This document shows positions 6,953 to 15,464 of a DNA stretch of 64,000 bases, piece after piece. The notes below the pieces were generated by a model, which saw only the letters and a program-made list of their open reading frames with translations, did no database searches and was not told the DNA's origin. The stretch lies in the NCBI RefSeq assembly GCF_000422345.1, contig NZ_AULP01000003.1, positions 124,001 through 188,000 on the forward strand. Reading direction: 5' to 3'. The position numbers and the translations under genes are program-made. Origin of the DNA: Neomelitea salexigens DSM 19753 (GTDB taxonomy: Bacteria > Pseudomonadota > Gammaproteobacteria > Pseudomonadales > Spongiibacteraceae). How positions within the stretch are numbered: position 1 is the stretch's first letter; every line of letters begins with the position of its first letter.

Positions 6953-9402
6953 TGATGAATTCTATGTCGATTGACGCCCTTCTAGAGACGGCCTTGCGCG
7001 GCTCGCTTAGCGATGAGCAGGCTCGACAACTCATTCGCTGCGAAGATACCGCCACGCTGGCGGCAGCGGCAGCGACCTTGCGAGACCGGGGCTTCGGGAG
7101 CGGCGTGAGTTATTCCCGCAAAGTCTTTATTCCCCTTACCCAGTTGTGTCGCGACGTTTGCCACTACTGCACCTTCGCCAAAACTCCCAAGCGTATCGAG
7201 CAGGCGTATATGCCGGTCGAGCAAGTGATTGAGCAGGTGCGTCAGGCCGAAAAACTGGGCTGCAAAGAAGCCTTGTTTACCCTGGGTGAACGCCCTGAGC
7301 TGCGTTATAAGGCCGCGCGTGAAGCGCTCGCGCAGATGGGATTTGCAAGCACCCTGGAATATCTCGCCCATGTTGCGGGGCGGGTCTTGGCGGAAACATC
7401 GGTTCTACCGCATATCAATGCGGGCTGCATGAGCGAAGATGAGATCGCTCTGCTGCGTCCGGTCTCTGCGTCTATGGGCATTATGTTGGAGTCGGCATCG
7501 GAGCGCCTGTGTGAAAAGGGCATGCCTCACTACGGCTCGCCCGATAAAACCCCTGAGGCGCGATTGCAAACCCTGCGCCGCGCTGGCCAAGCGAGGGTGC
7601 CGTTTACCTCAGGCATCTTAATCGGTATTGGCGAGACCCGTGCTGAGCGCATTGAATCTCTGCTTGCCCTGCGAGACGTTCACCGCGAGTTTGGCCATTT
7701 ACAAGAAGTGATTGTGCAGAATTTTCGCGCCAAGGAAGGCACTAAAATGGCGTCGGCACCGGAGCCCGATCTCGATGACTTGCTATGGACGATCGCCGTC
7801 GCTCGGTTGATATTTGGGGCGGAAATGAGCATTCAAGCGCCACCAAACCTCAGCCCCGGCGTGCTGCCGCAGATCGTTGCTGCCGGGATCAATGACTGGG
7901 GCGGCGTGTCGCCAGTGACGCCCGACTTTGTGAATCCCGAAGCGCCGTGGCCACATGTGGAGCGCTTGGCCAAGGAAACGGCGCTAAGTGGTAAATATCT
8001 GCACGAGCGTCTGACAATCTATCCCTCTTATGTCCGACGGGCGCAGCATTGGCTGGACCCCGCATTGGTGCCGCGCCTACTTAGTCGCGTGGATGGCCAG
8101 GGCCTGCCGAGGGTGGACGAATGGCTTACCGGGCAGGCCGCTGATGCACCCGAGGCGGAGCTTGCATTGCTTGCTAAGCGCCGGCCTGTTGCAAGTGCCG
8201 CCGTTGCCGATATTTTACAGCGAGCAGAGGCTGAGCAGCGGCTAACTCAGCAAGATATTGTCAGCTTGTTTGAAGCGCGCGGTGAAGACTTTGCCGCCGT
8301 TTGCCAAGCAGCGGACCGCCTGCGCGAGCGGCGCTGTAGCGATACCGTTAGTTATGTTGTCAATCGCAACATCAATTACACCAATGTCTGTTATTTCAAG
8401 TGCCAGTTTTGCGCTTTCTCTAAGGGCAAACTCAGTGAGAATTTGCGTGGCCGACCCTATGACCTGAGTGCCGACGAAATCGCCCGGCGCGCCAAAGAGG
8501 CCTGGCAGCGCGGTGCCACCGAAGTGTGTATGCAGGGTGGCATTCACCCTGAATATACCGGGCAGACCTATCTGGATATAGTGGCGACGCTGCGCGAGGC
8601 GGCGCCGGCAATGCACATTCACGCCTTCTCGCCACTGGAAGTCTGGCAGGGTGCTCAGACGCTGGGTATGCCGCTGGAGGATTACCTGCGGCAATTAAAG
8701 GAGGCGGGTTTGCACAGTCTGCCTGGAACCGCTGCCGAAGTGTTGGATGACCGGGTCAGGGCAGTGTTGTGCCCCGATAAAATTAATACCGAGCAGTGGC
8801 TTCAGGTCATGGAAGTTGCTCATGGGGTTGGTCTGCCAACAACCGCAACGATTATGTTCGGCCACGTTGACGGCTACGAGCACTGGGCCAATCACCTGCT
8901 GGCAATACGCGCGTTACAGCTGAAAACAGGCGGTTTTACTGAATTCGTGCCGCTGCCTTTTGTCGCCGCAGAATCGCCAATCTATTTGAAAGGGCGCGCT
9001 CGTCGCGGGCCAACGTTCCGCGAATCGCTGCTGATGCATGCGGTCGCACGCTTGGTCTTTAATGGATTGATCGACAATATTCAGGCGTCCTGGGTGAAAA
9101 TGGGCGCGGAAGGGGTCATGGCCTGTTTGAATGCCGGGGTTAACGATCTCGGCGGGACGCTGATGAATGAAACCATCACCCGGGCCGCTGGTGCTAGCCA
9201 TGGCGAAGAGACATCGCCTCAGGAAATGGAGCAGCGCATCGCTGCGATGGGGCGCGTTGCGCGTCAACGCAACACCCTCTACGGCGAGGCCGATACGACG
9301 CAGATGGAACGCGCCCGGCATGCCGAGCGCTTGGCGGCTGCGGTCAATACGCCGGCGAGCAAGTATGAGCGCAGTAAGCGTCAACTAATTGCCAGCGGCT
9401 AA
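6952..9402 (+). CDS. fbiC: FO synthase, CofG-CofH fusion
   Basis: Makes the deazaflavin chromophore FO from tyrosine and the ribityl-diaminouracil of flavin synthesis, using two radical-SAM centres. The 816-residue protein is a fusion. The N-terminal CofG half has its cluster cysteines in CRDVCHYC (Cys66, Cys70, Cys73). The C-terminal CofH half has CYFKCQFC (Cys480, Cys484, Cys487). The order is the same as in mycobacterial FbiC (~856 residues), whereas archaea use two proteins. Both halves keep the radical-SAM barrel segments (PHINAGCMSEDE; MQGGIHPEYTGQTY). Two adjacent ATGs (6952, 6955) are possible starts. It overlaps cofC and is followed after 23 bases by an SDR gene. Confidence 0.95.
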   Translation: MMNSMSIDALLETALRGSLSDEQARQLIRCEDTATLAAAAATLRDRGFGSGVSYSRKVFIPLTQLCRDVCHYCTFAKTPKRIEQAYMPVEQVIEQVRQAEKLGCKEALFTLGERPELRYKAAREALAQMGFASTLEYLAHVAGRVLAETSVLPHINAGCMSEDEIALLRPVSASMGIMLESASERLCEKGMPHYGSPDKTPEARLQTLRRAGQARVPFTSGILIGIGETRAERIESLLALRDVHREFGHLQEVIVQNFRAKEGTKMASAPEPDLDDLLWTIAVARLIFGAEMSIQAPPNLSPGVLPQIVAAGINDWGGVSPVTPDFVNPEAPWPHVERLAKETALSGKYLHERLTIYPSYVRRAQHWLDPALVPRLLSRVDGQGLPRVDEWLTGQAADAPEAELALLAKRRPVASAAVADILQRAEAEQRLTQQDIVSLFEARGEDFAAVCQAADRLRERRCSDTVSYVVNRNINYTNVCYFKCQFCAFSKGKLSENLRGRPYDLSADEIARRAKEAWQRGATEVCMQGGIHPEYTGQTYLDIVATLREAAPAMHIHAFSPLEVWQGAQTLGMPLEDYLRQLKEAGLHSLPGTAAEVLDDRVRAVLCPDKINTEQWLQVMEVAHGVGLPTTATIMFGHVDGYEHWANHLLAIRALQLKTGGFTEFVPLPFVAAESPIYLKGRARRGPTFRESLLMHAVARLVFNGLIDNIQASWVKMGAEGVMACLNAGVNDLGGTLMNETITRAAGASHGEETSPQEMEQRIAAMGRVARQRNTLYGEADTTQMERARHAERLAAAVNTPASKYERSKRQLIASG

Positions 9403-9425
9403 TAATAAAAAATAGGAATAACATC

Positions 9426-10187
9426 ATGGCAGTCTATGCAATGACAGGCGGTGCCACTGGCATCGGGGCAGCGATTCGCGAGCGGCTCTGCGACGCGGGG
9501 CATCGCGTTGTGTCGGTGGATTTACGCGATGCCGATATCTGTGCAGACCTGAGCGACTACAATGGCCGTCAGAGGGCTATCGATGGTATTCGCCAGCTTT
9601 GCCCGGAAGGCATAGATGGTTTTATCCCTTGCGCGGGTGTCGGACCATCGGTGAAGCCGCCGTCGCTGATTGCGCGCATCAATTATTTTGCGGCGGTCGC
9701 CGTGACCGAAGGCGTGCTGGACTTGCTGGAAGCACGTGGCGGCCGCGTGGTGATGATTGCGTCGAACTCCGCGCCGATGGTGCCTCTAAACGATTACGTC
9801 GAATTGCTCCTCGACGGCGAGGAGGAAGCGGCTTGCGAACTGGCCGATAGTCGCGATACCCATTCCGCCTATGCCGGTTCCAAGCACGCCATCTGCTGTT
9901 GGCTGCGTCGACGCAGTGGCGACTTGGCGCGACGTGGCATTCGCATCAATGCGGTTGCGCCGGGTATTGTGCAAACACCTCTGAGCGAAAAGGTGCTGGC
10001 CGATGCCGAGCTTGGTCAGGCAATGCGAGATTTTGGTGACAGTGTGCCCCTTGGGTGTATTGGTCAGCCTCAGCAAATTGCCGATGTGGTGAGCTTTTTA
10101 CTCGGGCCGGGTGCCGACTACATGACTGGCGCTATTATTTTTGTCGATGGCGGACATGACGCCATGCTGCGCCCCGACAGTTTCTAG
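9426..10187 (+). CDS. SDR similar to 3-alpha-hydroxysteroid dehydrogenase/carbonyl reductase
   Basis: A 253-residue short-chain dehydrogenase that strongly recalls HsdA of Comamonas testosteroni. Shared features are an N-terminal GGATGIGAA glycine motif, the ADLSDYNGRQRAI segment, CAGVGP in place of the usual NNAG, an INYF segment, the catalytic YAGSK (Tyr-x-x-x-Lys) and the C-terminal DGGHDAMLRPDSF. The family oxidises 3-alpha-hydroxysteroids or reduces xenobiotic carbonyls with NAD(P). It has its own Shine-Dalgarno (AATAGGAATAACATC) 23 bases after fbiC and appears to be the last gene of the F420 operon. A steroid substrate fits the ring-cleavage genes 15 kb downstream, but this is inference. 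Confidence 0.82.
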   Translation: MAVYAMTGGATGIGAAIRERLCDAGHRVVSVDLRDADICADLSDYNGRQRAIDGIRQLCPEGIDGFIPCAGVGPSVKPPSLIARINYFAAVAVTEGVLDLLEARGGRVVMIASNSAPMVPLNDYVELLLDGEEEAACELADSRDTHSAYAGSKHAICCWLRRRSGDLARRGIRINAVAPGIVQTPLSEKVLADAELGQAMRDFGDSVPLGCIGQPQQIADVVSFLLGPGADYMTGAIIFVDGGHDAMLRPDSF

Positions 10188-10270
10188 CTTTTTGCCATTT
10201 ACCCTTGGCAGCGCGCATAATGCGGCCCCTGCGCTGTTAATGAACTGCTATACCTGCTGCTAGGGCCGCC

Positions 10271-11158
10271 ATGCTTTCTGTTGTATCTCCCTTACTGCCG
10301 ATAATGTTGCCGGTGCTGCTGTGCGCGGCCTTGGGTGTTGTTTGGGTGCGCTGCAAACAACCTTTCGACCAGGAATTTGTGCGTCGCATGGTGATGTGGG
10401 TCGGTGCTCCCGCGTTGATTGTGTCAACGCTCGGCAGCGTGGAGATTGCGCCGGCCGTGTTGTCGGAGGTGCTTGCTGCAAGTCTTTTAATGCTGGCCTG
10501 GACGGCGCTGCTCGGGGCGGCATTTTGCGCCCTTGCGGGGCTTTCCATACGCAACTTCTTGGTGCCGTTGTCCTTTGGTAATTTCGGCAATATGGGTTTG
10601 CCGATATGCCTGTTCGCCTTTGGTCAGCAGGGCCTGGCATTGGCGCTGGGGGTATTTTTAGCCACGATGGTTTGCCACTTTTCACTTGGCGTTGCGGTGC
10701 TAAATGGCTCAAATGCAGTGCGCGCGGTGCTGCGCTCCCCAATCATTTACGCAGGTGCCCTGGCGGCGTTACTGGTGTTTTGTGATTGGACGCTGCCCGC
10801 GACGGCAAGTAATACCCTGAGCATCCTCGGCGGCATGTCGATTCCATTAATGCTGATAACACTGGGTGTTTCTCTGGGGTCCCTGCGGGTTGCCGTGGCT
10901 GGGCGTGCGCTGGTCCTTGGCGTTGCTCGCTTGGCGCTGGGCTTAAGTGCAGGTTTTCTTACGGTGTGGTCGCTGGAGCTGGATGGGCTGGTACGCGAGG
11001 TCGTGTTGTTGCAGTCGGCAATGCCTGCGGCGGTGTTTAATTACCTGCTGGCGGTGCAATATCAGCGTGAGCCGGCCACGGTGGCGGGCATGGTGGTTAG
11101 CTCAACGCTGATAAGTTTTATCAGTATTCCGTTGCTGCTGCTTTACTTAAACGTCTGA
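10271..11158 (+). CDS. AEC-family (auxin efflux carrier type) permease
   Basis: Inner-membrane transporter of 295 residues with about ten hydrophobic helices covering almost the whole length. The central signature FGNFGNMGLPICLFAFG and the C-terminal QSAMPAAVFNYLLAVQY are typical of the bacterial AEC/MleP/YfdV permeases. Known members move organic anions such as malate or efflux small acids; the substrate here cannot be predicted. It lies 83 bases after the F420-linked SDR on the same strand and could be read through, but the gap is larger than those within the operon. It converges with the enoyl-CoA hydratase gene. Confidence 0.85.
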   Translation: MLSVVSPLLPIMLPVLLCAALGVVWVRCKQPFDQEFVRRMVMWVGAPALIVSTLGSVEIAPAVLSEVLAASLLMLAWTALLGAAFCALAGLSIRNFLVPLSFGNFGNMGLPICLFAFGQQGLALALGVFLATMVCHFSLGVAVLNGSNAVRAVLRSPIIYAGALAALLVFCDWTLPATASNTLSILGGMSIPLMLITLGVSLGSLRVAVAGRALVLGVARLALGLSAGFLTVWSLELDGLVREVVLLQSAMPAAVFNYLLAVQYQREPATVAGMVVSSTLISFISIPLLLLYLNV

Positions 11159-11192
11159 GGCCAGTGATCTGCTGGGTCAGCGGTAAAGCACG

Positions 11193-11978
11193 CTAGCGCT
11201 GTTGGGCGCGGCCGCGGGCCATAACCTGCAAGCGCCGGGCTTCGACATCCTCGCTACTCACCTGTCGATTCCACTCACTGGATACGCGGTGCTCCAGCGT
11301 TAATGCCGATGCCAGTGTGTGTTTCGCGCCGTCGTCAATCAAATTGTGATAACGGCTAAGCATGCCGGGCTCTACAAAGGCAATATCTTCGGCCAGGGCG
11401 ATCGCTTCGCTAAGCAGAGTGTCCTCGGGATACACTCGGTTAACAAGGCCCCATTCGGCAGCGGTGTCGGCGCTAATAAAGCGACCGCTCAGCGACATTT
11501 CTTTTGCGCGGGACAGGCCGATAATCCTCGACAGTTTCTGCGACAACCCCCAGCCCGGCATGATGCCCACTAGCGCATGGGTGTCGGCAAAGCGTGCCTG
11601 TTCAGAGGCGAGCAAAATATCGCAGGCCAGGGCGAGCTCGAAACCGCCAGTAATGGCAACGCCATTAATTGCGCCGATAACGGGCTTGCCGCATTCGGCG
11701 ATGGCGGTTACCGGGTTGGACATCGGGTCTTGGTCGTTTGCCGCACTGAGGTCGTCTCCGGCGCCGAGTTCTTTTAGGTCTAGGCCAGCGGTAAAGGCTT
11801 TGTTGCCCGCGCCAGTGAGCACCACCGCGCGCACCGTGTCGTCGTCGCGGATGCGCCGCATCTGCTTGCATAGGGCGCTGCGCAGCTCGGCGCTGAGCGC
11901 ATTCATCGCATCGGGGCGATTGAGTGTGACAACGGCAACGCCGTTTTCACGGCGTTCGAGTAATACCGTATCGCTCAT
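11193..11978 (-). CDS. Enoyl-CoA hydratase/isomerase (crotonase family)
   Basis: A 261-residue crotonase-fold protein, expected to act on an acyl-CoA in beta-oxidation-like pathways. It shows the oxyanion-hole segment KAFTAGLDLKEL (about residues 63-74) and the GVAITGGFELALACD block with the first catalytic Glu. The second catalytic position, usually in a PE motif before the G-x-x-PG turn, reads ADTHALVGIMPG, so the Glu is replaced by His. This is a recognised subgroup, so reaction type is uncertain. The ATG at 11978 is chosen because AAGGA lies 7-8 bases upstream; an upstream in-frame ATG would add 35 residues of unlikely sequence. Confidence 0.88.
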   Translation of the reverse strand: MSDTVLLERRENGVAVVTLNRPDAMNALSAELRSALCKQMRRIRDDDTVRAVVLTGAGNKAFTAGLDLKELGAGDDLSAANDQDPMSNPVTAIAECGKPVIGAINGVAITGGFELALACDILLASEQARFADTHALVGIMPGWGLSQKLSRIIGLSRAKEMSLSGRFISADTAAEWGLVNRVYPEDTLLSEAIALAEDIAFVEPGMLSRYHNLIDDGAKHTLASALTLEHRVSSEWNRQVSSEDVEARRLQVMARGRAQQR

Positions 11979-12067
11979 GGACTGATCCTTATTATTTATA
12001 TTGTTCAGCTGAGTTAAGTGTACTGCCGGAAAAAGGGCGAAGATAGCGCTTGGTTGCCCGTGTGGGG

Positions 12068-12087
12068 GCCGGTGGTCGGGCACCGGC
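12068..12087 (-). terminator. Hairpin downstream of DUF3806-like gene
   Basis: Seven-base perfect stem (GCCGGTG/CACCGGC) with a six-base loop, 8 bases past the stop of the gene at 12095. No T-run follows, so it could be a weak terminator or simply a stabilising hairpin. Confidence 0.3.
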
Positions 12088-12094
12088 TCGGCCG

Positions 12095-12580
12095 TCAGCG
12101 GACGATAATTTTTTTCTTAATGCGCTTAATTTCCTGTTCTAAGCGCTGGTAGATCGCTTGGACATCAACGTCGGCGCCCACCCGTACGCGACTAGAAATT
12201 TGCGTGACAGGAAACAAGAACTCATCCTTCGCGGGCACCTCCAGGGCGCGGCTGCGGCCTTTGGCATCGCTGTAGATTACCCATTTCAGGCCATTTTCCC
12301 GGCGCAGGTGCTCACCCAGAATAATACCCATTGCCTGCAGTTGTGCAGTTTCATCGGGTTTCACCAGCTTGCGGTCGAGAATGTCTTGAATCAGGCGGAG
12401 GTCGCTATCGCGGCCGTGACCAAAGTTACGCCCCATGGAAATTTGCACCAAGCTGTTGAGCTCTTGTCGGCGCTCTTCCATATAGCGCTGGTCCAGTGGT
12501 GTCAGAGGGTCGGTGCGCCACTGCGCGGCGCTGGCGACGGTGGTGACAAGCGCCAGCAGAATGGGCATGAGTATTTTCAT
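12095..12580 (-). CDS. Secreted DUF3806-like protein
   Basis: A 161-residue protein with an N-terminal signal peptide (MKILMPILLALVTTVASA, cleavage expected near residue 18) and a soluble domain likely in the periplasm. The segment LDQRYMEERRQELNSLV and the DLRLIQDILDRK stretch resemble DUF3806, which has no known function. The C-terminus is highly basic (KRIKKKIIVR). It starts with a good ribosome-binding site (AGGAGAACCGACA before ATG) and is divergent from dapA. I cannot assign a role. Confidence 0.7.
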   Translation of the reverse strand: MKILMPILLALVTTVASAAQWRTDPLTPLDQRYMEERRQELNSLVQISMGRNFGHGRDSDLRLIQDILDRKLVKPDETAQLQAMGIILGEHLRRENGLKWVIYSDAKGRSRALEVPAKDEFLFPVTQISSRVRVGADVDVQAIYQRLEQEIKRIKKKIIVR

Positions 12581-12764
12581 TGTCGGTTCTCCTGACTTTG
12601 TTAATCAGCAATGGCTTCTCGCCATTATACGGCTTTGGACCGACCGATTGCGGCAATGTTTCTATTGCGGGCAGAGAATGTGCCGAGGCCGCGAAATCTC
12701 CCTTGAGCTGGGCCTCTCTGGCCAGTACCATTGGCGGCTTGCAGAAAATTCTGGAGATTCAGGC

Positions 12765-13640
12765 ATGATTACCGGCAGCATTGTCGCCCTAGTTACCCCA
12801 ATGCACAGCGATGGCAGCATCGACTGGCAGGCGCTGTCTCGCTTGATTGAATGGCACATTGATCAGGGTACCGATGGCATTGTGGCAGTGGGGACCAGCG
12901 GTGAGTCAGCGACCTTGGGTATGGATGAGCACAAAATGTTCATCAAAGCCTGTGTCGACCAGGTTGCCGGGCGTGTCAAAGTGGTTGCTGGCACGGGCGC
13001 AAACTCCACCAGCGAGGCGATTGAGCTTACGGAAGTGGCGCGGGAAGTCGGGGCCGATGCCTGCCTGTTGGTGACGCCATACTACAACAAGCCCACTCAG
13101 GAAGGGCTGTATCGTCACTATATGGCTATTGCCGATGCCGTTGATATTCCGCAAATTTTATACAACGTGCCGGGCCGCACCGCCTGCGATATGCAAAATG
13201 CGACCACGGTTCGACTGGCAGACCACCCGAATATTATTGCCATTAAAGATGCGACCGGCGATATTGCACGCGGCCGGGAACTGATTGACGCCGTGGGCGA
13301 CAAAATAGACGTGTTGTCCGGTGATGATGCCACCGCTATGGAGCTGATGCTGCAGGGGGGTAAAGGCAATATTTCAGTTACCGCGAATGTTGCGCCAGCG
13401 GCCATGAAAGCGGTGTGTGACGCCGCGATGGCGGGAGATCGCGCAGCGGCTGAGGCAGCGAATGCGCCACTGCTGGCATTGCATGAGCGGCTGTTTGTTG
13501 AATCCAACCCTATTCCCGTTAAATGGGCCTTATATGCCATGGGCAAAATGGAAGAGGGCATCCGCCTGCCGTTGACCCCGTTAAGCGAGGGGGCTCAGCC
13601 TCAGGTACGCGAGGCCTTGGAACACGCCGGGCTACTGTAA
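12765..13640 (+). CDS. dapA: 4-hydroxy-tetrahydrodipicolinate synthase
   Basis: Condenses pyruvate with aspartate semialdehyde, the first committed step to diaminopimelate and lysine. The 291-residue length matches E. coli DapA (292). Visible catalytic elements are the TSGES loop (residues 44-48), Tyr133 in LYNVPGRTA, and the Schiff-base Lys161 in IAIKDATGD. The ATG at 12765 gives the family N-terminus MITGSIVALVTPM; upstream in-frame codons would add 84 non-homologous residues. It is followed by bamC 28 bases later. dapE, dapD and dapC are elsewhere in this window, so the lysine pathway is scattered over about 40 kb. Confidence 0.97.
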   Translation: MITGSIVALVTPMHSDGSIDWQALSRLIEWHIDQGTDGIVAVGTSGESATLGMDEHKMFIKACVDQVAGRVKVVAGTGANSTSEAIELTEVAREVGADACLLVTPYYNKPTQEGLYRHYMAIADAVDIPQILYNVPGRTACDMQNATTVRLADHPNIIAIKDATGDIARGRELIDAVGDKIDVLSGDDATAMELMLQGGKGNISVTANVAPAAMKAVCDAAMAGDRAAAEAANAPLLALHERLFVESNPIPVKWALYAMGKMEEGIRLPLTPLSEGAQPQVREALEHAGLL

Positions 13641-13668
13641 TCCGCCCCACAAGGGCGCTAACTAATAA

Positions 13669-14688
13669 GTGAAGAAACGAATGCGTTTTAGCTCCGTCCG
13701 TTATGCCGTTGTTATTTTGAGCCTGGTCGCGGTCAGCGCCTGTGGTGCGTTCCGCGACCGCTCCCACGACTATCGTCGCGCGCAACTCAGTGAAGCGCTG
13801 GTTCTGCCCGCTGGGGTGAGCGATGAAGCGCTCGACGACCTCTATGTGGTTCCCGGTATCCGCGACCACCAACCCCTGCCGGGCGAGTTCGAAGCGCCGC
13901 GCCCGGAACAGCTCACCAAGAACGTGGGCACGGCTGAGGTCAAAATTCAGCGCCTGGATGATGACCACTGGATTCTGCTAGACGGTGAGCCCGGCCAAGT
14001 GTGGCCGCGAGTGCGCGTTTTCCTGGATCGTGCGGGCGTGCAATTAGCCACTATCGATAACGAGCAGGGCATTCTCGAAACGCAGTGGCGCGACATTGAA
14101 CAGGGCGCGCCCCAGGAGCGTTTTCGGCTGCGCTTGGAGCACGGCGTTCAAGTAGGGACCAGTGAAATTCATTTATTGGTACAACAGGGGGTTGCCAGCC
14201 AGCCCTGGCCTGCGCAGTCCACTGACCCTCAGCGTGAGCGGCAATTGGCGCGGGTACTCGCGCAATTTTTGGCGGATAGCGAAAATCAGGGGTCTGTTTC
14301 TATCCTTGCCAAACGCGGCAGCAAGAGCAAAGGAAAGATCTTTATTGAAGGCGAGGGCAACAATCGCTACCTGCGGCTTTTCCTGCCCTATGACCGGGCG
14401 TGGGCCGCATTGGGGCTGGCGTTGAACAAAGCGGGTTTTGAAATTGAAGACGAAGCGCCAGCGGTTAACAAATACTGGCTCAGTTACATCGACCCCGAAG
14501 ACAAAGACGATGGTTGGTTGAGCGGCTTCTTCGGTGCCAATCGTGCCAAGCGTAGTCGTTACGTGGTGGAATTGAAGCCGGTCGCTGAAGGGCAGTCTGT
14601 GATCATTTTGAATTATCAAAAGGGACGTCGTTTGCGCAGTGAAGAACGGGAGATCCTGCTCAATCGGATTATGGGATACCTGCACTAA
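13669..14688 (+). CDS. bamC: Outer-membrane assembly lipoprotein BamC
   Basis: Accessory lipoprotein of the BAM complex that inserts beta-barrel proteins. The 339-residue product has a lipoprotein signal (LSLVAVSAC, lipidated Cys25 counted from the GTG) and, after it, the unstructured segment DYRRAQLSEALVLPAGVS that in E. coli wraps BamD. Two helix-grip domains follow, the second ending near KGRRLRSEEREILLNRIMG. The GTG at 13669 is followed by an ATG at 13681 that is an equally possible start. The position between dapA and purC is the standard one in Pseudomonas-like gammaproteobacteria. It overlaps the next start by one base. Confidence 0.9.
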   Translation: MKKRMRFSSVRYAVVILSLVAVSACGAFRDRSHDYRRAQLSEALVLPAGVSDEALDDLYVVPGIRDHQPLPGEFEAPRPEQLTKNVGTAEVKIQRLDDDHWILLDGEPGQVWPRVRVFLDRAGVQLATIDNEQGILETQWRDIEQGAPQERFRLRLEHGVQVGTSEIHLLVQQGVASQPWPAQSTDPQRERQLARVLAQFLADSENQGSVSILAKRGSKSKGKIFIEGEGNNRYLRLFLPYDRAWAALGLALNKAGFEIEDEAPAVNKYWLSYIDPEDKDDGWLSGFFGANRAKRSRYVVELKPVAEGQSVIILNYQKGRRLRSEEREILLNRIMGYLH

Positions 14689-15446
14689 TGCGTTTTGCCT
14701 CGCTCGGTAGTGGCAGTAAGGGCAACGCCACACTGATCGAGTCTGACGAGGCCTGCCTGCTGGTGGATTGCGGCTTCACGATTGCAGAGACTGAAAAGCG
14801 AATGGCCCGCCTGGGGCGTTCGCCCAGCGAATTGAGCGCAATATTGGTCACCCACGAACACAGTGATCATATCAAGGGTGTGCTGCCTCTGGCGCGAAAG
14901 TACGATCTGCCGGTGTACAGCAGTTTTGGCACCGCAGAATACAAGCAAATGAGAGCCTATAAACGCTGGCAGCAATTGTCCCTGGGCAAGCAAGCGGACA
15001 TTGCCGGCATTGATGTTTCCCCGGTCGCGGTGCCGCACGATGCCCGTGAACCCTGTCAATTTGTGTTTCGTTACCAAAAAAAGACCTTCGGCTTACTCAC
15101 GGACTTGGGTAGTATTACGCCCGTCGTGCAGGAACAGTACGCGCTGTGCGATGCCCTGTTGTTAGAGTGCAACCACGACATGCCGATGCTACAGCAGGGG
15201 CCGTATCCGCCATCACTAAAGCGGCGAGTGGGCGGCGATTGGGGGCATCTCAACAACATACAGGCGGCGCAGCTGTTAAGCCGTGTTGATGTTGCGCGCT
15301 TGCAGCATGTGGTGATGGCGCACTTGAGTGAACAGAACAACACTCCTGACCTGGCGAGGTCAGCGGTGGAACCTATTTTAGTGAACAGCGATGCATTGCT
15401 GTCTGCAGATCAACAAGCCGGTTTCGACTGGTTAGAAATCGCATAA
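14688..15446 (+). CDS. Metallo-beta-lactamase-fold hydrolase (YycJ/WalJ type)
   Basis: Cytoplasmic metal-dependent hydrolase of 252 residues. The metal-binding motif HEHSDH (His56, His58, Asp60, His61) and later His residues (VPHDA; LLECNHD; HLSEQNN) form the expected two-metal site. The N-terminal FASLGSGSKGNATL is characteristic of the YycJ/WalJ branch, thought to act as a DNA exonuclease or in coupling wall synthesis with division in Gram-positives; the role in gammaproteobacteria is unproven. It is translationally coupled to bamC and precedes purC by 18 bases, an arrangement seen in related genomes. Confidence 0.88.
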   Translation: MRFASLGSGSKGNATLIESDEACLLVDCGFTIAETEKRMARLGRSPSELSAILVTHEHSDHIKGVLPLARKYDLPVYSSFGTAEYKQMRAYKRWQQLSLGKQADIAGIDVSPVAVPHDAREPCQFVFRYQKKTFGLLTDLGSITPVVQEQYALCDALLLECNHDMPMLQQGPYPPSLKRRVGGDWGHLNNIQAAQLLSRVDVARLQHVVMAHLSEQNNTPDLARSAVEPILVNSDALLSADQQAGFDWLEIA

Positions 15447-15464
15447 TAGCGAAAGAGGCAAACC

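Noticed and set aside
8242-8694. Long antisense frame inside fbiC (150 codons), and similar long antisense frames inside pyk, rseP and glnD
   Set aside because: They are shadows of high-GC coding sequence in another frame. No ribosome-binding sites or recognisable families.
12513-12764. 84-codon N-terminal extension of dapA
   Set aside because: It crosses the divergent promoter region and the DUF3806-like gene. The family N-terminus is at 12765.
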